DNA of 8,649 nt from Saprospiraceae bacterium (GCA_013042795.1 JABDPK010000064.1:1-8649); one strand, 5' to 3'; shown: positions 1-6,996, counted from the first letter of the stretch. The notes: generated from the letters alone by a model not told the origin. Program-made: numbers and translations.

Positions 1-1752
1 TGGGACATGACCAATTTAGACAGTATTGAATTATTAGGTGATTATAATTCCCCGGGATATAATCATTCCAGCTGGAATCATGATTCCGGAACATTCGCAT
101 ATTATGCAGAAGAGATTCCTTTGGGACAACCCATGGCGGTTATAGATCTGACAAATCTAGGCGATCCTGTTAATGATATACAGTTGTTATATACATTCAA
201 GGATCCGATTTCCACCACCGATAATGATGTCACACCGCATAATCCTTTTGTCCATAATGACACATTATATATTTCGTATTACGAAGATGGGTTGAAAGTG
301 TATGATCTTACAAATCCGGCACAACCTTCACTGGTGGGTTACTATGACACCTATCCTGACAATGGATCGAATTATACAGGTTACGAAGGTAATTGGGGTA
401 CCTATCCATTCTTTGATTCAGGATGTATTATGATGTCAGATATCACATATGGCCTGAACATTGTCAAATATGGGTGCGGTAATACGAGTACTTATTACCT
501 GGATGCAGACATGGACGGTTTTGGTGACCCGAATGTCGCACTCGATGGCTGTTCTCAACCATCAGGATATGTAGCCGATAATACAGATTGTGATGATGGT
601 AATCCCAATGTCTATCCTGGTGCTGACGAAGTGTGTGATAATGTAGATAACGACTGTGATGGCTTAACAGATCTTGATGATCCGGGGGTTATAAATGTTC
701 CCGACTTTTACCAGGATCTGGATAATGATGGATTCGGTAACGCTTCTGTTTCTGTAACAGATTGTTTTGCTCCTCCCGGTTATGTGCCGGATAATACGGA
801 TTGTGATGATAATAACCCTGTTGTTTTTCCAGGCGCGCCTGAACTTTGTGACGGCATTGATAATGACTGTGACGGTCTGATTGATAATGATGATCCAGAC
901 TTTGGCCAGTTTGATTGGTTTGAAGATGGCGACGGAGACGGATTTGGAAACCCTGCAGTAGCGATTGTGGATTGCGATCAACCCCTGGGTTATGTTCTTG
1001 ATAATACTGATTGTGATGATACCGATGGCAGTATTTATCCCGGAGCACCGGAAACATGTGATAATGCTGATAATAATTGTAACGGTTTAGTAGATGAAGG
1101 AGTCACAGCAATTTTTTACCTGGACAATGATGGTGATACCTATGGTGATTTCAATCATTCAATCACTGCCTGTACCGCGCCAGCAGGCTATGTCCTCGAT
1201 AATACGGATTGTGATGACAGCAATAACCAGGTAAATCCCGGTGTGAATGAATTATGCAATGGCATAGATGATAATTGTGATGGATTAATTGATGAAATAT
1301 GTGTCCTCTTGGATTGTGATGGTGATTCATTGAATATTTCCGTCATATCACAGGATAGTTTTGTTGCAAAAAAGCATATTGCATCTGATGCCCTGATTGA
1401 TATCGGGCAGGATATTCTTTTTCAATCGGGAACAGATATGGATCTTTTAGCAGATTTCGAAGTAAAGGAAGGTGCACAATTCGAAGCCTTGATTTCTGAT
1501 TGTGATGAATCAAATAATGCAATAATTGCAGATGTTAGTCATTTCTATGATTTTATTGAGAATCTTATAAATAAAGATCCTGGTGAAAATTTGATTTTTC
1601 ATATTGATAATGGCAGGGATGATGAAATCCAGACAATCCATGATATCGCTGAGTTATTCCGTGTTCTCAGGGTTCCTTCCAGGGGTGATCGGGTGGTTTT
1701 GATTCAAAAATCTCATATTGTGCTTTATTCGGTGTCAGTTTCATATGAATAA
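1..1752 (+). CDS. LVIVD/choice-of-anchor B protein with MopE-type Ca-binding-like repeats, 3' part
   Basis: The reading frame is open from base 1, so the gene starts upstream; the ATG at 7 lies inside it (residues below count from that ATG). Residues 1-156 resemble the end of an LVIVD-repeat/choice-of-anchor B region ([30 protein letters not shown]). Residues 163-430 hold four tandem repeats of about 65 residues. Each has an acidic DxDxDGFG-like loop, a DNTDCDD box, a YPGA/NPG box and a C-(D/N)-x-x-D-(N/D)-(D/N)-C-(D/N)-GL-x-D box, as in the MopE-type putative metal-binding family. Residues 444-499 match the Bacteroidota '3-coathanger stack' segment ([29 protein letters not shown]). An 82-residue tail (500-581) follows that I do not recognise. 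The protein is probably secreted or surface-attached, and calcium binding is inferred from the acidic loops. No type IX secretion sorting domain is visible. Its role is unknown. Confidence 0.85.
   Translation, partial: WDMTNLDSIELLGDYNSPGYNHSSWNHDSGTFAYYAEEIPLGQPMAVIDLTNLGDPVNDIQLLYTFKDPISTTDNDVTPHNPFVHNDTLYISYYEDGLKVYDLTNPAQPSLVGYYDTYPDNGSNYTGYEGNWGTYPFFDSGCIMMSDITYGLNIVKYGCGNTSTYYLDADMDGFGDPNVALDGCSQPSGYVADNTDCDDGNPNVYPGADEVCDNVDNDCDGLTDLDDPGVINVPDFYQDLDNDGFGNASVSVTDCFAPPGYVPDNTDCDDNNPVVFPGAPELCDGIDNDCDGLIDNDDPDFGQFDWFEDGDGDGFGNPAVAIVDCDQPLGYVLDNTDCDDTDGSIYPGAPETCDNADNNCNGLVDEGVTAIFYLDNDGDTYGDFNHSITACTAPAGYVLDNTDCDDSNNQVNPGVNELCNGIDDNCDGLIDEICVLLDCDGDSLNISVISQDSFVAKKHIASDALIDIGQDILFQSGTDMDLLADFEVKEGAQFEALISDCDESNNAIIADVSHFYDFIENLINKDPGENLIFHIDNGRDDEIQTIHDIAELFRVLRVPSRGDRVVLIQKSHIVLYSVSVSYE
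493..1299 (+). repeat. Four tandem ~65-residue acidic Cys-containing repeats
   Basis: The repeats span roughly 493-681, 706-897, 916-1098 and 1114-1299, inside the first coding region. They are also visible in the DNA: a GATAATACnGATTGTGATGA core begins at 577, 790, 1000 and 1198, so the period is 213, 210 and then 198 bases. Repeats 1 and 2 end in an extra DLDDPG/DNDDPD segment, whereas 3 and 4 end in VDEG/IDEI, so the last two are shorter. Each repeat carries paired cysteines (DCDD box and CDN.DNDC box), suggesting one or two disulphides per unit around acidic, probably Ca2+-binding, loops. The shared core points to duplication within the gene. Confidence 0.9.
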
Positions 1753-1799
1753 CTTGGCACAGCTTTTGAAAATGTATTAATCTGATAAATAAGTCAACT

Positions 1800-2369
1800 T
1801 TGGGAATACTGGTCTTTACACTTAGTCTAATTTTGGGTTCTTTTGCCAGCACGAATCCTGCTGAGCTCCGAGTTTATAATTATATAGACGCGCACAAGGA
1901 AATTGCTGTTTCAGAAATGTATCGTTCGGGAATACCTGCCAGCATAACGATGGCCCAGGCAATACATGAGTCCGGGACCGGACAAAGTGAATTAGCTGTC
2001 CAGGCCAATAATCATTTTGGAATAAAATGTAAAAAATACTGGAAAGGTCAGACCTATTATTACAAGGATGATGACAGGGATAATTCCGGGAATCTGATTG
2101 AATCATGTTTCAGGTCCTATGAGACCGTAATAGATTCATATATTGATCATTCCAATTTTTTAAGCGATACGCAGCATTACGGTTTTTTATTTGATATACC
2201 AGTCAAAGAGTATAATTCATGGGCTACAGGCTTAAAGAAGGCTGGATATGCAACCGATCCGTTATATGCAGAAAAGTTGATCAGGATAATTGAGAAGTAT
2301 GATCTGGCATTATTGGATTATCATCCTGACCCATTACAAAAAATTAAAAATTCAACAGCGAATAATTAA
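1800..2369 (+). CDS. Exported GH73-type glucosaminidase (peptidoglycan hydrolase)
   Basis: This is an N-acetylglucosaminidase-family peptidoglycan hydrolase (glycoside hydrolase 73). A hydrophobic signal segment (residues 3-17) precedes the domain at about 25-170: IAVSEMYRSGIPASIT, then AQAIHESGTGQSELA with the probable catalytic Glu57, NNHFGIKC, SYIDHSNFL, and GLKKAGYATDP..YAEKLI near 144-160. In this family such enzymes cleave glycan strands during wall remodelling or cell separation. Many Bacteroidota homologues carry LysM repeats after the domain; this one ends about 20 residues later, so it has no visible wall anchor. The start is uncertain. TTG at 1800 gives a signal peptide without a positive n-region. 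The frame stays open to a stop at 1767, and the upstream CTG (1782) or ATT (1776) would add the missing Lys. It lies 47 nt after the preceding gene and may be co-transcribed with it. Confidence 0.88.
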   Translation: MGILVFTLSLILGSFASTNPAELRVYNYIDAHKEIAVSEMYRSGIPASITMAQAIHESGTGQSELAVQANNHFGIKCKKYWKGQTYYYKDDDRDNSGNLIESCFRSYETVIDSYIDHSNFLSDTQHYGFLFDIPVKEYNSWATGLKKAGYATDPLYAEKLIRIIEKYDLALLDYHPDPLQKIKNSTANN

Positions 2370-2436
2370 TATTTATATATTTGAACTGCCGAAGTCACAG
2401 GGGAGAGACGAGCAATAAACCAATCTAGGAATGTGC

Positions 2437-2453
2437 GATTTAGAGTCTAAATC
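2437..2453. terminator. Perfect inverted repeat between convergent genes, possible two-way terminator
   Basis: GATTTAGAGTCTAAATC is a perfect inverted repeat able to form a 7-bp stem with a 3-nt loop. It sits 6 nt past the pdxA stop, in the 90-bp gap between the converging glucosaminidase and pdxA genes. Position and symmetry fit a bidirectional transcription end, but neither side has a run of T, so it is not a classical intrinsic terminator. A protein-binding site is an alternative. Nothing else recognisable lies in the 2370-2459 gap. Confidence 0.35.
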
Positions 2454-2459
2454 AACTAC

Positions 2460-3518
2460 CTACTCTTGGATTTCCTCCTGAGGCTTTGGCGCTTTTTTTA
2501 CAGGGTCCTTGGTATCATCTATAAATTGTTCCCTGTTCTTATAAAGATCTTTGGCCAAAAACAATGCACGTCGCATCGAGTCTCCAGAAGCCATATTCCT
2601 TCCAGCAATATCATATGCCGTACCATGATCGGGAGAGGTCCGAACTACTGGTAAGCCGGCAGTAAAGTTTACACCATTTCCAAAAGACAATAGTTTGAAT
2701 GGAATGAGTCCCTGGTCGTGGTACATCGCCAGAATGGCATTTACTTTCTTGAAACCGCCAGTACCAAAAAATCCATCTGCAGAATAAGGGCCGGAAGCCA
2801 GAACACCGTTGTTTTTTGCTTCCTTGATGGCTGGTATAATGTAATCTTCTTCATCGGTGCCAATGACTCCTTTATCACCGGCATGAGGATTAAGGCCCAA
2901 AACAGCAATTGTTGGTTTTTCCTGTGCAAAATCCTGCTTCAATGCCTTGCTCAGGACCTTTAACTTACGAATGATCTTGTTCTTGTTTGTAGCTTCCGGA
3001 AGATCTTTCATTGAAACATGATTTGAAGCCAGCGAGATGATGACATCTTCAGAAACCATGGTCATGACTGATTCGGGAGCAGCAAAAGCTTCCGTCAAAA
3101 ATTCGGTGTGACCGACATGCTTGAATCCTGCCATCTCCATGGCTGCCTTGTTAATCGGTGCAGTTACAATAGCATCAATCCTTCCTGCCTGGGCATCTTC
3201 TACAGCTTTTTCAAGGGCAAGGTATGCAATTTTTCCACCCTCCTCTGTGGCTTGTCCAAGTGTGATATTGATGTTGTCCTCGGTCACATTCATAACGTTA
3301 ACCTTGTTATAAGCTGCATTGTCTGCATGCCTTATTGACACATAGGTGAAATTGGGATCCTTGACAATGTTCTTGTGATAGGACATTATTTTGGATGATC
3401 CGTAAATAATCGGAATGAAAAAATCAGTCATTTTAGGATGTGCCAGTGCTTTGATAATAACCTCTGGTCCTATCCCGTTCATATCTCCTATCGTAATACC
3501 TATCTTTATTTTTGACAT
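2460..3518 (-). CDS. pdxA: 4-hydroxythreonine-4-phosphate dehydrogenase PdxA
   Basis: PdxA oxidises 4-phosphohydroxy-L-threonine with NAD+; the decarboxylated product is condensed by PdxJ to pyridoxine 5'-phosphate in vitamin B6 synthesis. It is a cytosolic, metal-dependent dimer. The 352 residues suit the family (about 330-360). Visible motifs are GDMNGIGPE (11-19), TAPINK (119-124), GHTEF (136-140), the three expected metal-ligand histidines in SNHVSMKD (His167), GLNPHAGDKG (His212) and AMYHDQGLIPFK (His267), and GLPVVRTSPDHGTAYDIAG (288-306). The glycine-rich start reads GDMNG where proteobacterial enzymes have GDPAG. The last 18 residues form a Lys/Pro/Glu-rich tail. The ATG at 3518 gives the expected N-terminus. 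It is transcribed away from rsmA across a 51-bp spacer; the two genes are also neighbours, but co-directional, in the E. coli surA-pdxA-ksgA operon. Confidence 0.96.
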   Translation of the reverse strand: MSKIKIGITIGDMNGIGPEVIIKALAHPKMTDFFIPIIYGSSKIMSYHKNIVKDPNFTYVSIRHADNAAYNKVNVMNVTEDNINITLGQATEEGGKIAYLALEKAVEDAQAGRIDAIVTAPINKAAMEMAGFKHVGHTEFLTEAFAAPESVMTMVSEDVIISLASNHVSMKDLPEATNKNKIIRKLKVLSKALKQDFAQEKPTIAVLGLNPHAGDKGVIGTDEEDYIIPAIKEAKNNGVLASGPYSADGFFGTGGFKKVNAILAMYHDQGLIPFKLLSFGNGVNFTAGLPVVRTSPDHGTAYDIAGRNMASGDSMRRALFLAKDLYKNREQFIDDTKDPVKKAPKPQEEIQE

Positions 3519-3569
3519 ATCCTTTTTAAAGTTTGATCTTGCGAAGATAAAATATTAATGCTTTAAATT
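3519..3569. promoter_or_regulatory. Compact divergent spacer between pdxA and rsmA
   Basis: This 51-bp AT-rich gap must hold the promoters for both divergent genes, unless one promoter lies inside the opposite gene. On the plus strand, TTTG (3532-3535) and TATTAATG (3553-3560) loosely resemble the Bacteroidota -33 TTTG / -7 TAnnTTTG pattern, but the spacing is short and the -7 match imperfect. On the minus strand, AAGGA stands too close to the pdxA ATG to be a good ribosome-binding site. The regulatory role is inferred from gene orientation. Confidence 0.35.
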
Positions 3570-4328
3570 TTGAAAGCGAAGAAACATCTGGGGCAGCATT
3601 TCTTAAAAGACAATCAGGTCATTTACCGGATAGTATCCCTGATAGATCAACATTGTAAAAAGGATACACCGCTGCTGGAGGTCGGACCTGGCCAGGGTAT
3701 ACTTACAGAGCAACTCTATTTGGAATACTCCGATTTCAAAGCTGTAGAGTTCGATGAGGATATGGTCAATATTCTGAGGACATTTGTTCATCCATCAAGG
3801 ATCATCCATAAAGATTTTCTCAGGCTCGACCCCAGGGATGTTTTTAATGGTGCCGCGTTTAACCTGGTTGGCAACTTCCCATATAATATTTCTTCACAGA
3901 TCATATTCAAAATGATTGAGAATGTTGAGATGATTCCGAAAATGATCGGAATGTTTCAAAAAGAAGTCGCTGAAAGGATCTGTGCCGGTCCCGGGGGTAA
4001 AACCAACGGAATTTTGAGTGTGCGGGCACAAGCATTTTATAAGGCTGAGAAGATATTTAATATTCCACCAGAGGCTTTTTCGCCACCCCCAAAAGTCAAT
4101 TCATCAGTCATAGTCCTTACAAGGAAAGACAATTATCAATTGCCTTGCGATGAAAAACTTTTTTCCAGGATTATTAAGACAGGATTTCAGCAAAGAAGGA
4201 AAAAACTCAGGAATACACTAAAATCTATATTTGATAATACCGAAGATCCGATATTTCAGAAAAGACCCGAGGAACTAACTGTAGAGGATTTTGTTAATAT
4301 TACATTGATAGCACAAAAACAAAAATAA
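3570..4328 (+). CDS. rsmA: 16S rRNA (adenine-N6,N6)-dimethyltransferase RsmA/KsgA
   Basis: RsmA dimethylates two adjacent adenines in the 3' terminal hairpin of 16S rRNA (A1518/A1519 in E. coli numbering) using SAM, a late step of 30S maturation. At 252 residues it is near the usual length (about 260-275). Motifs run in order: KKHLGQHFLKD (4-14), SAM-binding LLEVGPGQGILTEQL (35-49), acidic Glu60 in AVEFDEDM, KDFLRLD (81-87), the catalytic NFPYNISS (102-109), FQKEVAERI, FSPPPKVNSSVIVL, and the C-terminal GFQQRRKKLRNTLK rRNA-contact region. No in-frame ATG exists at the N-terminus: a stop lies at 3564-3566 and the only usual start is TTG at 3570, one residue after an ATT. Family alignment supports that start. 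It is the first gene of a three-gene run; the next begins 1 nt after its stop. Confidence 0.96.
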   Translation: MKAKKHLGQHFLKDNQVIYRIVSLIDQHCKKDTPLLEVGPGQGILTEQLYLEYSDFKAVEFDEDMVNILRTFVHPSRIIHKDFLRLDPRDVFNGAAFNLVGNFPYNISSQIIFKMIENVEMIPKMIGMFQKEVAERICAGPGGKTNGILSVRAQAFYKAEKIFNIPPEAFSPPPKVNSSVIVLTRKDNYQLPCDEKLFSRIIKTGFQQRRKKLRNTLKSIFDNTEDPIFQKRPEELTVEDFVNITLIAQKQK

Positions 4329-4329
4329 T

Positions 4330-4776
4330 ATGAGTCTTGAAGCAAAAGTAATGCAGGATTTAAAACAGGCCATGAAAAGTAAAGATCAGGCAGCCTTACG
4401 AAGTATTCGCGCAATCAAAGCGGCTATTCTGCTGGTAAAAACCGATGGATCCGGGAAAGCGCTTGATGAAGCAGGAGAAATCAAATTGATTCAAAAACTC
4501 GTCAAGCAAAGGCAGGATTCCCTGGATATCTATGAAAAGCAAGAGAGAGAAGACCTGGCGGTTGTTGAGCGTGAAGAAATAGAGATTCTAAAAAGATATC
4601 TTCCTGAGCAAATGTCCGAAGAAGAACTGACGCCCGTTTTGCAGGATATTATCACTCAGACAGGTGCTGAAGGCATGAAGGATATGGGAAAAGTTATGGG
4701 GATGGCAACACAGAAACTGGCAGGGAAAGCAGATGGGAAAACCATTTCAACCATTGTCAGAAAATTACTCTCATGA
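4330..4776 (+). CDS. GatB/YqeY domain-containing protein
   Basis: A 148-residue stand-alone YqeY protein, related to the tail domain of GatB, the tRNA-dependent amidotransferase subunit. Visible family features are the helical start LEAKVMQDLKQAMKSKD, RSIRAIKAAI (24-33), LIQKLVKQRQDS (53-64), the RYLPEQMSEEEL box (89-100) and the C-terminal DMGKVMG....GKADGKTISTIVRKLL (118-147). The fold is expected to be two helical subdomains that in GatB contact tRNA. The cellular role of free YqeY is not firmly known. It starts 1 nt after rsmA and its stop overlaps the next ATG by 4 nt, so it is almost certainly co-transcribed with both. The neighbouring rRNA methylase fits a translation-linked role, but this is inference. 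Confidence 0.92.
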   Translation: MSLEAKVMQDLKQAMKSKDQAALRSIRAIKAAILLVKTDGSGKALDEAGEIKLIQKLVKQRQDSLDIYEKQEREDLAVVEREEIEILKRYLPEQMSEEELTPVLQDIITQTGAEGMKDMGKVMGMATQKLAGKADGKTISTIVRKLLS

Positions 4777-5291
4777 ATCTCCCCCTGGAATACTTTATTG
4801 CCCGGTTTGAAGAAAACTTTACCGTCTTTAAAGGAATTTTCAATGATTTGAATCCTGGTTTATATAACTGGAAACAGAGTGATGATAAATGGTCACTTTT
4901 AGAAATTATTTGTCATCTTGTCGATGAAGAAAGGGAAGATTTCAGAAGAAGATTACAATTTGTTGTAAATAATGAAGCAGGTCAGCCACCCGGTATAAAT
5001 CCGGTTCAGTGGGTCATTGAGCGTTCTTATAGTACTCAGGATTATGAAAGTAAAATCAAAGAGTTTATAAATGAAAGGCAGGCTTCACTTGAATTCCTTG
5101 AGACCATTGACCCGGCAACACTGGATAATTTCTATGAACACCCCAGCTTAGGTAAGCTCAACGGGCACCATTTTCTAAATAATTGGCTTGCCCATGATTA
5201 CCTGCATATTAAACAAGCCACAAGACTCAAGTATGACTTACTTTCAGCCAGGGGTGGCGTAGGTCTTGCCTATGCAGGAACCTGGAAATAG
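4773..5291 (+). CDS. DinB-fold protein (DinB/YfiT-like putative metalloenzyme)
   Basis: The 172 residues fit the DinB/YfiT four-helix family, whose characterised members are metal-dependent, often thiol (bacillithiol or mycothiol) transferases. WSLLEIICHLVDEEREDF (40-57) and WLAHDYLHIKQATRLKYDLL (138-157) supply the expected metal triad His48, His141 and His145. Residues 31-40 (YNWKQSDDKW) match the conserved tryptophan-rich lead-in before the first histidine. There is no signal peptide, so it is cytosolic. Substrate and cofactor cannot be read from the sequence. It overlaps the YqeY gene by 4 nt (ATGA), placing it last in the rsmA run. It ends only 3 nt from the stop of the converging flavoprotein gene, so there is no room for a separate terminator. 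Confidence 0.88.
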   Translation: MNLPLEYFIARFEENFTVFKGIFNDLNPGLYNWKQSDDKWSLLEIICHLVDEEREDFRRRLQFVVNNEAGQPPGINPVQWVIERSYSTQDYESKIKEFINERQASLEFLETIDPATLDNFYEHPSLGKLNGHHFLNNWLAHDYLHIKQATRLKYDLLSARGGVGLAYAGTWK

Positions 5292-5294
5292 GAT

Positions 5295-5798
5295 TTAATA
5301 ATTACAAAGCTGGGCAAGTTTTCCTTCCAGGGCATAACTTGATATGGTTGCACCGGAAACAATATCAATCTCATCCGTGTCATCCAAAAAATCACAAACA
5401 TTTTTTCCTGTAAATTTTTTGAGGTATTTTTTTGAAGTGACCTGGTAGCCAAATTCAGAGAAGTAGTTTAAAATTTTCAGATGTTTAATATTCATTTCCA
5501 GGTCTGTAATGACAAGCAAATCAAAAAACTCTGAAGCATAGGTCTTTTTAATTTCGCTGTATTGATGACATCCACCCAGGTTGCATGCTGCAACTTCTGA
5601 CAGGAGTATAAAACCTGTATGGTCTGTTTTATCCATAACCCTAAACAACTCTCCAAAATTGCAATCCTCTTTTTTTAAGGCAACTTCCTTGATATTGAAT
5701 TGCTTCTCTACAATTTTCAATGTCTGTTTTTGGTACTGGTCAAGCAAACTATCTTGACTCCAGCCATTAAGCAACAGTATGCAAAAAATTAAAACCAT
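5295..5798 (-). CDS. Exported FMN-binding-domain protein with flavinylation motif
   Basis: A 167-residue exported protein with a short signal segment (residues 2-15, ending near WSQ). The C-terminal part matches the FMN-binding domain of RnfG/NqrC/NosR-type proteins: FFDLLVITDLEMNIKHLKIL (91-110), FGYQVTSKKYLKKFTGK (116-132) and DEIDIVSGATISSYAL (142-156). SGAT (148-151) is the ApbE-type covalent FMN attachment motif, making Thr151 the likely flavin-bearing residue; attachment itself is inferred. An unusual CNLGGC pair (Cys72/Cys77) precedes the core, and Cys46, Cys135 and Cys165 are also present. It would act as a periplasmic or outer-membrane-associated electron carrier. The ATG at 5798 is the only possible start, because an in-frame stop lies 18 nt upstream. 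It overlaps the end of the porin gene by 10 nt, so the two are translationally linked. No ApbE or membrane partner lies in the window. Confidence 0.82.
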   Translation of the reverse strand: MVLIFCILLLNGWSQDSLLDQYQKQTLKIVEKQFNIKEVALKKEDCNFGELFRVMDKTDHTGFILLSEVAACNLGGCHQYSEIKKTYASEFFDLLVITDLEMNIKHLKILNYFSEFGYQVTSKKYLKKFTGKNVCDFLDDTDEIDIVSGATISSYALEGKLAQLCNY

Positions 5799-6946
5799 AC
5801 ACCTATACCTGTATTAAATTGCTGAAAAGAACTGCCATTGCCTCTTTCATAAAACTGGAAATCCACTTTCAAGACGACACCTGGATCAGGTTTGTAGTTG
5901 ACCCCGATCGTATAGATGTTTTGTTTTAATTCATCTTTCTTGTCCATTCCATCCGGTATGTTCAGATGATTGTTTAAATGTGCATAACGAAAGAAGGGCT
6001 CCAGGCTCTGTCGTTCCACGTTCAATACATTGTATGCTACCAGGGTATAAAAACCATGCATCAGCTCAGGCACGTCACTGCCTGTAAACTGATTGTATCG
6101 ATCGGCATGACGAAAGGCACTGAAAGTATGTTGGTACCTTGCTGTTAATTTGTTTGATGTGTATTCAAAATGCAAAGTATTCATATGCATTGTTACTGTT
6201 GAACTGTCAATAACCGAGGTGGAGAAATCATCAATGACATCAAAATCATCATACAGTGAAGTATTTGTTTTACCATAGTAAGTCGACCAACCAATCCTCA
6301 TGTTTTCAAAGCCATAATATTCAAGTTGCCCTGAAATTCCGGGTAGGCCGGTAACGATTGATTCTGCGCCTTTTTGCCTTGCCGAACGAATTCCTTTGGC
6401 GCCATTAATTTTTGCCTCTCCGTCAAATCCATTTGGATTATTGACCAGGTATAATTGATACTTCAGGTTATGGTTTTGCAACAAGCCTGATATTCCCAGT
6501 CCTATTTCTCTCCAGGTAGATGGAATAATGTTCTTATCCAGGAGAGGTCTTTCAACGCTATAGAAAAAAGTGGGTTCATGACTTTCATTTACAAATCCCA
6601 TTGGTACAATAAGCAAGCCTGCTTTAAGATTTATACTACGTGTAATACGGTGCTTGACAAAGGCCTGTTCAATGAAGATCTCCTTGACATGTTCGACTTC
6701 AATTTCAGATACAAACTGGGTTTTTCGACTGAATTGATAACCAAACAGGGTAACAAGCCTGTGCACATCCATTTTTCCGGCGTGACGCACACCGGATTCA
6801 ATTTTATGGTTATAATCAACGTGCCCGTATAATTTAATGTAAAGATTACCCGAGTTTTCCTCGTTAAAATCAATGGTGGTTTGTGAAAAAAGCTGTCCTG
6901 ATGCAAGAACAGAAAATATAAAAAAGATGATTTTTAAATGTTTCAT
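5789..6946 (-). CDS. Outer-membrane beta-barrel porin
   Basis: A 385-residue outer-membrane protein starting at the ATG at 6946, which gives a clean signal peptide (MKHLKIIFFIFSVLASG, cut near LFSQ). An in-frame ATG at 6979 would add 11 residues that spoil it. The mature part alternates polar and aromatic strands throughout and ends in GIGVWF, with the C-terminal Phe typical of barrel assembly. EVEHVKEIFIEQAFVKHRI (83-101), LKAGLLIVPMGFVNESHEP (107-125) and DKNIIPSTWREIGLGISG (137-154) are a signature of the OprO/OprP-like porins common in Bacteroidota. The transported substrate cannot be deduced. The gene overlaps the start of the flavoprotein gene by 10 nt, so the two are translationally coupled. 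A 76-bp gap with an inverted repeat separates it from the TrpF-like gene upstream. Confidence 0.85.
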   Translation of the reverse strand: MKHLKIIFFIFSVLASGQLFSQTTIDFNEENSGNLYIKLYGHVDYNHKIESGVRHAGKMDVHRLVTLFGYQFSRKTQFVSEIEVEHVKEIFIEQAFVKHRITRSINLKAGLLIVPMGFVNESHEPTFFYSVERPLLDKNIIPSTWREIGLGISGLLQNHNLKYQLYLVNNPNGFDGEAKINGAKGIRSARQKGAESIVTGLPGISGQLEYYGFENMRIGWSTYYGKTNTSLYDDFDVIDDFSTSVIDSSTVTMHMNTLHFEYTSNKLTARYQHTFSAFRHADRYNQFTGSDVPELMHGFYTLVAYNVLNVERQSLEPFFRYAHLNNHLNIPDGMDKKDELKQNIYTIGVNYKPDPGVVLKVDFQFYERGNGSSFQQFNTGIGVWF

Positions 6947-6977
6947 TTGAATTGTTTCCAAACATAAAATTAAAAAC

Positions 6978-6996
6978 AATCCAAATTAATTGGATT
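6978..6996 (-). terminator. 19-bp inverted repeat ahead of the porin gene
   Basis: AATCCAAATTAATTGGATT has perfect 7-bp arms around a 5-nt loop. Read on the minus strand it lies 26 nt past the TrpF-like stop and is followed by GTTTTTAATTTT, which resembles an intrinsic terminator with a weak AT-rich stem. It is also 31 bp upstream of the porin ATG, so it could instead be an operator. The minus strand here also reads TTAATTTG, one mismatch from the Bacteroidota -7 TAnnTTTG element, with no clear -33 partner. The sequence alone does not separate these options. Confidence 0.4.

Noticed and set aside
65..78. 14-bp perfect palindrome ATTCCAGCTGGAAT
   Set aside because: It lies inside coding sequence of the first gene with no regulatory context; probably chance.
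664..1057. Two overlapping minus-strand open frames (105 and 122 codons) opposite the repeats
   Set aside because: They arise from the biased codons of the Asp/Asn-rich repeats on the plus strand, lack any recognisable domain, and overlap each other.
577..1218. Evenly spaced near-identical 20-base units, CRISPR-like at first glance
   Set aside because: Spacing is about 200 bases, the units are in frame and encode the DNTDCDD box of protein repeats, and no cas gene is present.
1822..2106. Minus-strand open frame of 94 codons
   Set aside because: It is fully inside the glucosaminidase gene, whose plus-strand protein matches GH73 motifs throughout.
2466..3338. Several plus-strand open frames of 62-81 codons and one minus-strand alternative frame inside pdxA
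   Set aside because: They are shadows of pdxA, whose motifs run continuously across the region.
6578..6906. Open frames of 84 (plus) and 91 (minus) codons inside the porin gene
   Set aside because: They overlap the porin signature region and have no domain similarity of their own.
6947..6979. Longer porin start at the ATG at 6979
   Set aside because: It adds 11 residues before a clean signal peptide and overlaps the inverted repeat; the ATG at 6946 is the better start.
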